Source: Micrococcales bacterium UBA3913
GTDB lineage: Bacteria > Actinomycetota > Actinomycetes > Actinomycetales > Microbacteriaceae
Assembly (NCBI GenBank): GCA_002391425.1
Contig: DGEZ01000015.1
Location: 1-13,319, forward strand
Reading direction: 5' to 3'
DNA length: 13,319 bases
Under the pieces are notes generated by a model. The model made no database searches. It was not told where the DNA came from and was given only the letters and a program-made list of their open reading frames with translations. The position numbers and the translations under genes were made by a program. Shown in pieces: positions 7,682 to 13,319 of the stretch. Every line of letters starts with the position of its first letter. The stretch's first letter is position 1.

Positions 7682-8542
7682 TCAGCGGAGCGTTTCGCGC
7701 ATTCCCATGCGGGCGAGCACCACATTTTCGACGAGTTGCACCAGGTTGTACAGGATCAGCGTCACGATCGTGATCGTGGCCACGGATGCCCAGAGGTCGT
7801 CGTAGCGCGCAGATGCGCTGAACTTCGTGATCATCCCGCCGATGCCCTCACCCGTGGAGAGCCATTCTGCCAGCAATGCCCCGGTCATCGCCCCGGGCAC
7901 GGACACGCGAGCCGCCGACAGGATCGAGGGCAGCGCCGCCGGGACCTTGACCTTCCGCAACGCGGTCCACGTGCTGCCGCCGTAGACGCGCACCAGGTCA
8001 AGCGACTGCGGGCTTGCCTGATTCAAGCCGAACATGATCGCGGCCAGGGCAGGGAAGAGCACGACGATGCTCCCAATCACGGCGACCGATGAGGTTGTCC
8101 CCAGCCCGGTGATGAGAATGATCACCGGAGCGATGGCGACGAGGGGAACGGTGCGCAGCAGCAGAGCCAGGGGCATGACGGCTGCGCGGACCGTTGCGGA
8201 CAGGGAGAACACGAGAGCGAGGATGATCGCGATGAGCATCCCCGCGACGAACCCGAAGGCCGCATCGCGCAAGGTGGCGCCGAGCAGCGGCCAGAGAATG
8301 GCCCGGTGTGCCGCCGCCGTTTGGCTCGCGTCAGCACCGGCCTCCGTAATGAACAGATAACTGAACACGTCGACGGGGCCCTTGGCGAAGAACCGCGGGA
8401 TGCGCAGGATGACGATCTGCCACAGGGCGATCACGATAATGAAGGCCGACAGCCCAGAAAGCAGACTGTGTCCGACTCCCCGCATGACCGCACGCGTGCG
8501 GGAGAAGGTCTGCGGCCGGGCCTCGAGGTGCACTGTCGTCAT
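7682..8542 (-). CDS. ABC transporter permease (SsuC/TauC type), second permease
   Basis: Membrane subunit of an ABC importer of the nitrate/sulfonate/taurine/thiamine-precursor group (BPD_transp_1 fold). It has 286 residues with about six hydrophobic segments; the first is at about residues 25-47. The cytoplasmic EAA-like loop DLVRVYGGSTWTALRKVKVPAALP, which contacts the ATPase, is followed by SVPGAMTGALLAEWLSTGEGIGGMI, typical of this family. Its ATG overlaps the stop of the preceding permease gene (ATGA, 4 bp), so the two are translationally coupled. The open frame continues upstream into that gene, but those residues are not protein-like and are left out. It is the last gene of the operon and converges on uvrB. 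Substrate unknown. Confidence 0.9.
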   Translation of the reverse strand: MTTVHLEARPQTFSRTRAVMRGVGHSLLSGLSAFIIVIALWQIVILRIPRFFAKGPVDVFSYLFITEAGADASQTAAAHRAILWPLLGATLRDAAFGFVAGMLIAIILALVFSLSATVRAAVMPLALLLRTVPLVAIAPVIILITGLGTTSSVAVIGSIVVLFPALAAIMFGLNQASPQSLDLVRVYGGSTWTALRKVKVPAALPSILSAARVSVPGAMTGALLAEWLSTGEGIGGMITKFSASARYDDLWASVATITIVTLILYNLVQLVENVVLARMGMRETLR

Positions 8543-9351
8543 GACCGCTCTCCTGTGCCTCCGGAGACCCACGGGGTGACGATCCGGGAGAGCAGGCCCA
8601 CCAGCGCGTACCCGGCAAATGCGACCAGAGCGCTGAGTAGGAAGACCGCCCATACCGCGGTGGAGTTGAGGTTCCCCTGGTACATGATCAGGATGGCCCC
8701 GACGCTGCGATCGGTGCCCCCCATGTACTCGCCGAGCACGGCACCGAGGAACGCACTCGGAACGGCGATCTGCAGCGCGTTGAGGATCGCCGGCAGCGCG
8801 GCGATGAGACGCACTTTGACGAGCTGATCCCAGGCGCTTCCGCCGTACACGCGGACGAGGTCGAGACTGGCCCGATCCGCTGACCGGAAGCCGAGCAGTG
8901 TCCCCACGACGGTCGTGAAGAAGATGGAGAGCGCAGCAAGAAAGATCGCGGTGGAGGAGGGGTCCCCCGGCCGCTTCGCCCCGCCGAGTACAGCGATGGA
9001 GATACCCCCGATCGCGACGATCGGCAGGCAGTAGGTCACGACGGCGACCTGCGTGATGAGGCCTTCCAGCCGGGGCAGCAACAGCACGAGGGCAGCCAGG
9101 ACGAGGGCCAGGCCGTTGCCCCACAGGTAGCCGATCCCCGCCGCCGCCAGCGTGGGTTGGAAGACCGTCCACAGCGTGCCGATATTGCCCTGGAATAGCA
9201 TCCAGTCCACGACGGCGACCGGTGTCGGCACGGGAGTGTAGGTGGTGCCCTCCGCGGGGGTGAAAACCGTCAGGGAGAACACCCACCAGGCGAGGATCAG
9301 TGCAACCAGGCCGATCACCCCGGCGACCCAACGAGGCATGCGACGCGTCAT
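8539..9351 (-). CDS. ABC transporter permease (SsuC/TauC type), first permease
   Basis: Membrane subunit paired with the permease that follows it. It has 270 residues with hydrophobic segments at roughly 8-28, 66-86, 92-115, 135-155, 193-213 and 233-256. The EAA-like loop LDLVRVYGGSAWDQLVKVRLIAALPAIL resembles the same region of the second permease (shared LDLVRVYGGS), so the two are paralogues and probably form a heterodimer. The TYTPVPTP stretch after the first segment probably lies outside the membrane. Its ATG overlaps the ATPase stop by 4 bp (ATGA). Met5 is a possible alternative start. Many related importers use a single permease as a homodimer, so the duplicated form may help narrow the subfamily. 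Substrate unknown. Confidence 0.9.
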   Translation of the reverse strand: MTRRMPRWVAGVIGLVALILAWWVFSLTVFTPAEGTTYTPVPTPVAVVDWMLFQGNIGTLWTVFQPTLAAAGIGYLWGNGLALVLAALVLLLPRLEGLITQVAVVTYCLPIVAIGGISIAVLGGAKRPGDPSSTAIFLAALSIFFTTVVGTLLGFRSADRASLDLVRVYGGSAWDQLVKVRLIAALPAILNALQIAVPSAFLGAVLGEYMGGTDRSVGAILIMYQGNLNSTAVWAVFLLSALVAFAGYALVGLLSRIVTPWVSGGTGERS

Positions 9352-10184
9352 GCCTGGTCTCGCAAAGGGGAGGCGGGGGAGGAATGGCCGAACAGGATCT
9401 CCGAGGCGTGATCCACGAGGGCGTGGAACTCGGGAGTTCTCATCAACTCGGGGGTGCGCGGCCGGGGCAAGTCGATGTCAAGGATCTCCTTGACGCGTCC
9501 TGGCCGTGGTGACATGACCGCGACCTTGTCCGCCAAAAAGATTGCCTCGGTGATGCCGTGAGTGACCAGGAGCGTGGTGGCGGGCTTCTCCGTCCAGATG
9601 CGCAGGAGTTCCAGGTTCAGGTTCTGCCGGGTCATGTCATCGAGTGCACCAAACGGCTCATCCAAGAGCAGAACCGAAGGCCGCAGCACGAGTGCGCGGG
9701 CGATGGAGACGCGTTGCCGCATCCCCCCGGAAAGCTGTGATGGCCGGGCTTTTTCAAATCCCTGCAGGCCAACGAGCTGCAAGAGTTCGGAGATGTAGCC
9801 CAGGTCTGGCGTGCGCCCGGCGATTTCGAACGGAAGCCGAACATTCGCCTGAACACTGCGCCAGGGCAGCAGGGCATGATCCTGGAAGGCTATGCCCAGC
9901 GCAGAGGCCTTGCGCAGCTCGTCCGGGGTTTTCCCGTCAACGAGAACTTCGCCGCTAGAGGGCTTTTCCAGGTCGGCCAGGATGCGCAGGATGGTGGACT
10001 TTCCGCATCCGGAAGGCCCGAGCAGGGCGAGGAATGACCCCTGGTCGGTGTGCAGCGTGGCGTCGTCGAGCGCCTGAACGGTCTTACCGTGCCGTGCCGC
10101 GAACGTCTTGCTGAGGTGGGAGATTCGGATACCGGTGCCGAGTGTCGACTCGGCACCGGTATCCGTCGATGTGGAAGTGCTCAT
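9348..10184 (-). CDS. ABC transporter ATP-binding protein (SsuB/TauB type)
   Basis: ATPase that powers the importer at the cytoplasmic face. It has 278 residues: Walker A GPSGCGKST (56-64), Q-loop FQDHALLPW (100-108, the LLPW form typical of SsuB/TauB/NrtD-like ATPases), signature LSGGMRQR (151-158), Walker B VLLLDEP (171-177), and the switch His in VTHG (209). The first 18 residues are a Ser/Thr/Gly-rich extension (MSTSTSTDTGAESTLGTG) ahead of the first beta-strand. The ATG at 10184 lies 9 nt after the binding-protein stop without a visible Shine-Dalgarno sequence. A perfect 18-bp hairpin begins 18 bases into the gene and encodes most of that extension. No later start would keep the first strand (IRISHLSKTF), so this start is kept. 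Its stop overlaps the next permease start. Confidence 0.93.
   Translation of the reverse strand: MSTSTSTDTGAESTLGTGIRISHLSKTFAARHGKTVQALDDATLHTDQGSFLALLGPSGCGKSTILRILADLEKPSSGEVLVDGKTPDELRKASALGIAFQDHALLPWRSVQANVRLPFEIAGRTPDLGYISELLQLVGLQGFEKARPSQLSGGMRQRVSIARALVLRPSVLLLDEPFGALDDMTRQNLNLELLRIWTEKPATTLLVTHGITEAIFLADKVAVMSPRPGRVKEILDIDLPRPRTPELMRTPEFHALVDHASEILFGHSSPASPLRDQA
10126..10165 (-). repeat. Perfect 18-bp inverted repeat in the ATPase 5' coding end
   Basis: On the + strand, CGGATACCGGTGCCGAGT (10126-10143), the loop GTCG (10144-10147) and ACTCGGCACCGGTATCCG (10148-10165) make an uninterrupted 18-bp stem with a 4-nt loop. It lies 18 bases inside the ATPase gene and about 28 bases after the binding-protein stop. 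In mRNA it would be very stable and could protect or terminate the upstream message, or reduce translation of the ATPase and permeases. Confidence 0.9.
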
Positions 10185-10193
10185 CGTATGGGG

Positions 10194-11300
10194 TTACGGA
10201 AGGTAGCTCTTCAGATCGGGATTCTCTGAGTAGATTTCGTCGATGATCGTGGTGTCGAACAGTTCGTCCACGGTCACGTCCCACCCGGCTGCCGCGAGGG
10301 AGGCGACGGTCTGCTCCTGGAGCTCATCCGAGATGGTGAACAGGCCATTCTCCTCGGTGTCCGCCGTCGAGATCAGGTCCTTTTCCGCTTCGACAGCCTG
10401 TGCCGTCTTTGTTGGGTCAAGAGCTTCTGCCGATGCGTCGCCCGTTGTGGCCTCGTTGTAGAAGTTGGTCACGACCTCGACCGTTGTGTCGGTGTCTTCC
10501 TGGAAGACATGCGTCCACCCCTTGATCTCGGCGATGAGGAATGCCTTGAGCAGGTCCTGGTTTGCCGCGAGGTACTCATCCGTCACCGCGTAGGTCTCGG
10601 CTACATAGGGCAGGCCGTTGTCTGCATAGGTCATGCTCGTGACGTCGTAGCCCATGTTCTCGACGGTGAGGACCTCATTGGTGGTGTACCCCACCCAGCC
10701 GTCGACGGTGCCGTCGATGAGCACGGTCGGATCGTATCCGACGCTCTGAATATCGACCTGATCTTCCGAGATCCCGTTGGCTGCGAGCAGCGCCTTGAAT
10801 ACGCTGGTGTTCGAGTCCTGGACTCCGATCGTCTTGCCGATCATGTCCTCGGGGCTCTGGATGTCGGCGCCGTCTGTCAGCGACACGATGGTGAACGGGT
10901 TCTTCTGGAAGGTTGCACCGATGATCTTCAGGGGAGCATCCTGTTCAGCGATCGCCGCGCCGACGGAGGCGGCGTCAGAGAGGGCGACCTGGACGGTGCC
11001 TGCCAGCAACTTGGTGACGCCCGTATCCGGGCCTGCGATACCGGTGACTTCGTCGAACCCGGCCTCGTCGTAATAGCCCTTGTCGTAGGCGTAGGCCTCG
11101 CCAGCGAACTCTTCGTTCTTGATCCACGAATACTGAACGCTGATGCTCCCGAAGCTCTGCTCCTCGCCGCTGGACGATTCGCTGGAGCCACCCGAGGAAC
11201 AGGCGGTGAGGCCAAGGGTCAGGACGCCTGCGAGCGCACCAACCTTGACGAGTTTCCGCGTCGCCGACGCCAGAACGCCGGACCGTGAAAGCTGTGACAT
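10194..11300 (-). CDS. ABC transporter substrate-binding lipoprotein, NMT1/THI5-like
   Basis: Extracytoplasmic binding protein anchored to the membrane by lipid. It has 368 residues: a signal peptide with basic residues (R15, K16, K19), a hydrophobic core (about 20-31) and the lipobox LTAC with Cys34 as the lipidation site, then a Ser/Gly/Glu linker (SSGGSSESSSGEEQ). The mature part resembles the NMT1/THI5/SsuA-like fold: ISVQYSWIKNEEFAGEAYAYDKGYYDEAGF, DTGVTKLLAGTVQVALSDAASVGAAIA, and DMIGKTIGVQDSNTSVFKALLAANGI. Known members bind formylaminopyrimidine or other thiamine precursors, riboflavin, taurine, alkanesulfonates or nitrate; the sequence does not decide between these. The start is chosen because the signal peptide begins there and GGAGGG lies 11 nt upstream; the longer frame adds a non-signal-like stretch. 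It is first in the operon, as is common when the binding protein must be made in excess. Confidence 0.92.
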   Translation of the reverse strand: MSQLSRSGVLASATRKLVKVGALAGVLTLGLTACSSGGSSESSSGEEQSFGSISVQYSWIKNEEFAGEAYAYDKGYYDEAGFDEVTGIAGPDTGVTKLLAGTVQVALSDAASVGAAIAEQDAPLKIIGATFQKNPFTIVSLTDGADIQSPEDMIGKTIGVQDSNTSVFKALLAANGISEDQVDIQSVGYDPTVLIDGTVDGWVGYTTNEVLTVENMGYDVTSMTYADNGLPYVAETYAVTDEYLAANQDLLKAFLIAEIKGWTHVFQEDTDTTVEVVTNFYNEATTGDASAEALDPTKTAQAVEAEKDLISTADTEENGLFTISDELQEQTVASLAAAGWDVTVDELFDTTIIDEIYSENPDLKSYLP

Positions 11301-11333
11301 AGTGAGAGTTACCCTCCGTTGTGATTGCAGGAT

Positions 11334-11372
11334 GTGGCGGGACACGCAAGCACTCGGAGTGTTCTCCGCCAC
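11334..11372 (-). other. Hairpin in the leader of the ABC operon
   Basis: In the - strand RNA, GTGGCGG (11372-11366) pairs with CCGCCAC (11340-11334), and an inner GTGT/ACAC pairing is also possible. It lies 33 bp before the binding-protein start. I compared it by eye with the TPP, FMN and guanidine riboswitch cores and saw no match. Confidence 0.4.
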
Positions 11373-11405
11373 GCTTCCATCTTCGCGAGGTGCGGACGCA
11401 CATCC

Positions 11406-11432
11406 GTTACGCCTACGTTTCGCGCCGGTAAA
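11406..11432 (-). promoter_or_regulatory. GlnR-like nitrogen-regulator box before the ABC operon
   Basis: Read on the - strand, TTTAC (11432-11428), GAAAC (11421-11417) and GTAAC (11410-11406) are each separated by exactly 6 bp. The actinobacterial GlnR consensus alternates GTnAC and GAAAC with 6-bp spacers; the second and third half-sites are exact and the first differs by one base. The site lies 106-132 bp before the binding-protein start. Just downstream, a weak -10-like GAAGAT (11384-11379) without a good -35 would suit an activated promoter. Confidence 0.5.
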
Positions 11433-11444
11433 AAGCGATCCGGA

Positions 11445-11987
11445 TTAGCCCTCCGTCACCGTCTGCAGACTGTGCAGCCGGTATCGCGGAGTGAGTGTCT
11501 CCCGACCACCGAGACCTGCGAGTTCCAACGCCACACCCATTCCTACCACAGTCGCGCCGGTCTGCTCGACGAGAGAGGCGGAAGCTTCGAGTGTGCCGCC
11601 GGTGGCGAGCACGTCATCGAGCAGAAGGACACGACTGTCCGCGTCGAGCGCATCCGGGTGCATCTCCAGGGTGGCCTCTCCGTATTCGAGCGCATAGCTG
11701 CGCCGGATCACCGTCCCGGGAAGCTTGCCCGCTTTACGGATCGTCAGCGCGCCCACACCCGTGGCGTAGGCGGCCGCGGAGGCGAGCAGGAAGCCGCGAG
11801 CTTCGATCCCCGCGATCGCGGTGAACTCCCCGGCGAAGGGTGCGACGATTTCGTCAATAATCGCGTGGAGTGCACGCGCGTCGGCGAGGACGGGGGTGAG
11901 ATCTCGGAAGAGGATTCCCGGCCGGGGAAAATCCGGGACGATGTCGGTGAGCTCGTTGAGATAGTCGAGTGCAGCGGAGGTGTCCAT
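11445..11987 (-). CDS. apt: Adenine phosphoribosyltransferase
   Basis: Salvages adenine to AMP using PRPP. It has 180 residues, usual for the family: PDFPRPGILFRDLTPVLAD (18-36), the Apt N-terminal signature, GIEARGFLL (60-68), the flexible-loop and catalytic region IRKAGKLPGTV (83-93) with SYALEYG (97-103), and the PRPP-binding motif VLLLDDVLATGGT (120-132). The frame runs on upstream into the divergent uvrA region, but those residues are not Apt-like; the start MDTSAAL sits 7 nt after a -10-like TAGCCT. It is divergent from uvrA and lies 144 bp upstream of the importer genes on the same strand, but a separate regulatory site lies between, so shared transcription is uncertain. Linkage to the importer might hint at a nucleobase-related substrate, but this is weak. 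Confidence 0.96.
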   Translation of the reverse strand: MDTSAALDYLNELTDIVPDFPRPGILFRDLTPVLADARALHAIIDEIVAPFAGEFTAIAGIEARGFLLASAAAYATGVGALTIRKAGKLPGTVIRRSYALEYGEATLEMHPDALDADSRVLLLDDVLATGGTLEASASLVEQTGATVVGMGVALELAGLGGRETLTPRYRLHSLQTVTEG

Positions 11988-11994
11988 AGCATCC

Positions 11995-12000
11995 AGGCTA
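11995..12000 (-). promoter_or_regulatory. apt -10 element, leaderless spacing
   Basis: On the - strand, TAGCCT (TANNNT pattern) ends 7 nt before the apt ATG at 11987, the same spacing as at uvrB. No convincing -35 is visible. A weak GGA 5 nt before the ATG is the only Shine-Dalgarno alternative. Confidence 0.45.
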
Positions 12001-12031
12001 CTCGCGCCAGACCGCGGTGTTGCGCATATGC

Positions 12032-12059
12032 TTGACAGGTCGTATCGCCCCGATAGCAT
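12032..12059 (+). promoter_or_regulatory. uvrA promoter
   Basis: A perfect -35 TTGACA (12032-12037) and a -10 TAGCAT (12054-12059) are 16 bp apart. The -10 shares its last base with the LexA box, so the transcription start (about 12066) falls within the operator. This leaves a leader of about 55 nt. Confidence 0.8.
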
Positions 12060-12074
12060 CGAATATATATTCGA
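12059..12074 (+). promoter_or_regulatory. LexA-type SOS box at the uvrA promoter
   Basis: TCGAATATATATTCGA is a perfect 16-bp palindrome and shares its first ten bases with the uvrB box. Compared with TCGAAC-N4-GTTCGA it carries T for C, and A for G, at the two symmetric inner positions. It overlaps the -10 and the predicted start site, an ideal place for repression. The divergent apt -10 is about 60 bp away and is unlikely to be controlled by it. Confidence 0.85.
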
Positions 12075-12120
12075 ATTGTGGTGCGGGGAAGGCGTCCCGT
12101 GAAATGCTGAGGTTGTCGCT

Positions 12121-13300
12121 GTGATTGAAACTCCCCGTTCCCCTGTGCTCTCTGTTCGCGGTGCTCGGGTGCACAATTTGCAGAACATCTCGGTGAGCAT
12201 CCCTCGGGATGCGCTCGTGATCTTCAGCGGGTTGAGCGGGTCAGGCAAGTCCTCCCTCGCGTTCGACACGATCTTCGCCGAGGGGCAGCGTCGCTATGTC
12301 GAGAGCCTGTCCAGTTACGCCCGGCAATTTCTCGGCCGGGTGGACCGTCCGGACGTGGACTTCATCGAAGGGCTCAGCCCGGCGGTGTCCATCGACCAGA
12401 AGAGCACGAACCGCAATCCGCGTTCCACGGTGGGAACGATCACCGAGATCTACGACTACATGCGATTGCTGTGGGCGCGTGCGGGCAAGCCGCACTGCCC
12501 GGTGTGCGGTGAGCCGATCAGCAAACAGACGCCGCAGCAGATCGCAGATCGCCTGCTGGGGTTGCCCGAGGGGACCCGGTACCTCGTCCTCGCACCGGTG
12601 GTCGATGGTCGTAAGGGTGAGTTCGTGGACCTGCTGCGCAACCTGGCCACCCAGGGGTTTTCCCGTGTCGTGGTGGATGGGCAGCTGTACCCCCTGGGGG
12701 AGGTCCCGGCACTGAAGAAGCAGGTCAAGCACTCCATCTCCGTCGTCGTGGATCGGCTCGTGGCGCGCCCCGGCGCTGAGGCGCGAGTAACGGACTCGGT
12801 GGAGACGGCCCTGGGCGTGGCCAACGGTGTGGTTGTGGTCGAGAAAGTGGATGCGGAGGGCGCGGACCGGTTCGTGCGCTTCTCCGAGCACCTGTCCTGC
12901 CCCCAACAACATCCCCTCGCTCTGACAGAGATCGAACCGCGTACGTTCTCGTTTAACGCGCCATTTGGAGCTTGCCCCCGATGCGGCGGGCTGGGCACGA
13001 AGATGGCGGTGGATGCGGAGCTCATCCTTGGCGACGAAAGCCTGAGTATCAACGAAGGCGTGATTCTGCCCTGGTCTTCCGGGAACAAGGGGCTGTACAA
13101 CTACTTCGAGCACCTGCTCGCCGGGCTGGCGGTCAGCTATGGTTTCTCCCTGGACACGCCCTGGCATGATCTTCCCGAGAGCGTGCGCTCGATCATCCTG
13201 CACGGCAAGGACTTCGAAGTGAAGGTCCGCTACCGGAACAGATTCGGACGGGAGATTACGTACTCGTCGGGCTTCGAGGGAGTGATGCCATACCTGGAAC
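12121..13300 (+). CDS. uvrA: UvrABC excinuclease subunit A, 3'-truncated by the fragment end
   Basis: ATPase that finds DNA lesions and loads UvrB. Only the first 393 or so of about 950 residues are present; the frame is open into the adapter at 13301. Visible are Walker A of the first ATPase, GLSGSGKSS (37-45), SLSSYARQFLGR, the conserved EIYDYMRLLWARAGKPHCPVC with Cys126 and Cys129, and a zinc module with Cys260 and His264 followed by ACPRCGG (Cys285, Cys288). The first zinc ligand pair is C-x3-H rather than C-x2-C. The start is GTG at 12121 (read as Met) with GAGG 8 nt upstream; VIETPRSPVLSVRGARVHNLQNI matches the family N-terminus. Controlled by the LexA-overlapped promoter. The long reverse frame over this gene beginning MCIRDR comes partly from adapter and is not a gene. 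Confidence 0.97.
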
Positions 13301-13319
13301 CTGTCTCTTATACACATCT
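13301..13319. other. Nextera/Tn5 mosaic-end adapter (library artefact)
   Basis: CTGTCTCTTATACACATCT is the exact reverse complement of the mosaic end seen at the left edge. It is not genomic, and translating across it gives false residues at the end of UvrA. Confidence 0.98.

Noticed and set aside
8543..9331. In-frame upstream extension of the second permease to 549 codons
   Set aside because: The added 263 residues are Arg/Gly-rich, overlap the first permease in another frame, and the ATGA overlap at 8539-8542 gives a natural start.
10509..11288. 259-codon + strand frame opposite the binding protein
   Set aside because: The - strand product has a clear lipoprotein signal and family pattern; the + strand frame has none.
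11301..11444. Riboswitch (TPP, FMN or guanidine) before the importer
   Set aside because: I looked for the conserved cores by eye on the - strand and saw none. Only a simple hairpin and the GlnR-like box are visible. A covariance-model search would settle it.
12104..12124. Six-codon frame (MLRLSL) overlapping the uvrA GTG start
   Set aside because: It could be a leader peptide, but it has no Shine-Dalgarno sequence of its own, and so short a frame is expected by chance.
11988..12269. In-frame upstream extension of apt by 94 codons
   Set aside because: It would run through the uvrA promoter and start. The Apt family N-terminus begins at MDTSAAL.
12241..13317. Long - strand frame of 358 codons starting MCIRDR
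   Set aside because: It starts in the adapter and lies entirely antisense to uvrA, whose conserved motifs fix the + strand as coding.
1..13319. A new defence, mobile or CRISPR system
   Set aside because: Every gene-length stretch is explained by known housekeeping or transport families. No transposase, integrase, spacer array or toxin-antitoxin pair was seen.

Overview
The window looks like a 13.3 kb piece of a high-GC actinobacterial chromosome, most likely from the order Micrococcales. The basis is the gene order polA-(thiL)-rpsA-coaE-uvrB with uvrA nearby, the long acidic C-terminal tail of S1 (YPEGFDPET...W type), actinobacterial-type LexA boxes, and -10 elements placed for leaderless transcription. 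The genus cannot be fixed from the sequence alone. Both ends are not genomic: bases 3-21 and 13301-13319 are the 19-bp Nextera (Tn5) transposon mosaic end in opposite orientations. The real insert is therefore about 22-13300, and polA and uvrA are cut by the library fragment rather than by biology.

Layout. On the + strand: the 3' part of polA (DNA polymerase I), thiL (thiamine-monophosphate kinase, overlapping the polA stop by one base), rpsA (ribosomal protein S1, with its own promoter and a strong terminator), coaE (dephospho-CoA kinase) and uvrB (excinuclease subunit B). On the - strand between uvrB and uvrA: a four-gene ABC importer (lipoprotein binding protein, ATPase, two SsuC/TauC-type permeases) and, upstream of it, apt (adenine phosphoribosyltransferase). 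Back on the + strand, divergent from apt, is the 5' part of uvrA. No gap between genes exceeds about 150 bp. No tRNA, rRNA, CRISPR array or insertion sequence was seen.

How it works together. polA, uvrB and uvrA are all nucleotide excision repair functions. uvrB and uvrA each carry a near-identical LexA-type operator at the promoter, so they look like SOS-regulated repair genes. The reverse-strand importer separates them. It belongs to the nitrate/sulfonate/thiamine-precursor-like group. It has a GlnR-like triple half-site upstream and a perfect 18-bp hairpin at the start of its ATPase gene; its substrate is unknown.

Most of the window is ordinary housekeeping sequence and I found no new defence or mobile system. 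The points worth a second look are regulatory: the paired LexA boxes, the probable leaderless starts, the GlnR-like site, the hairpin inside the ABC operon, and the adapter ends.
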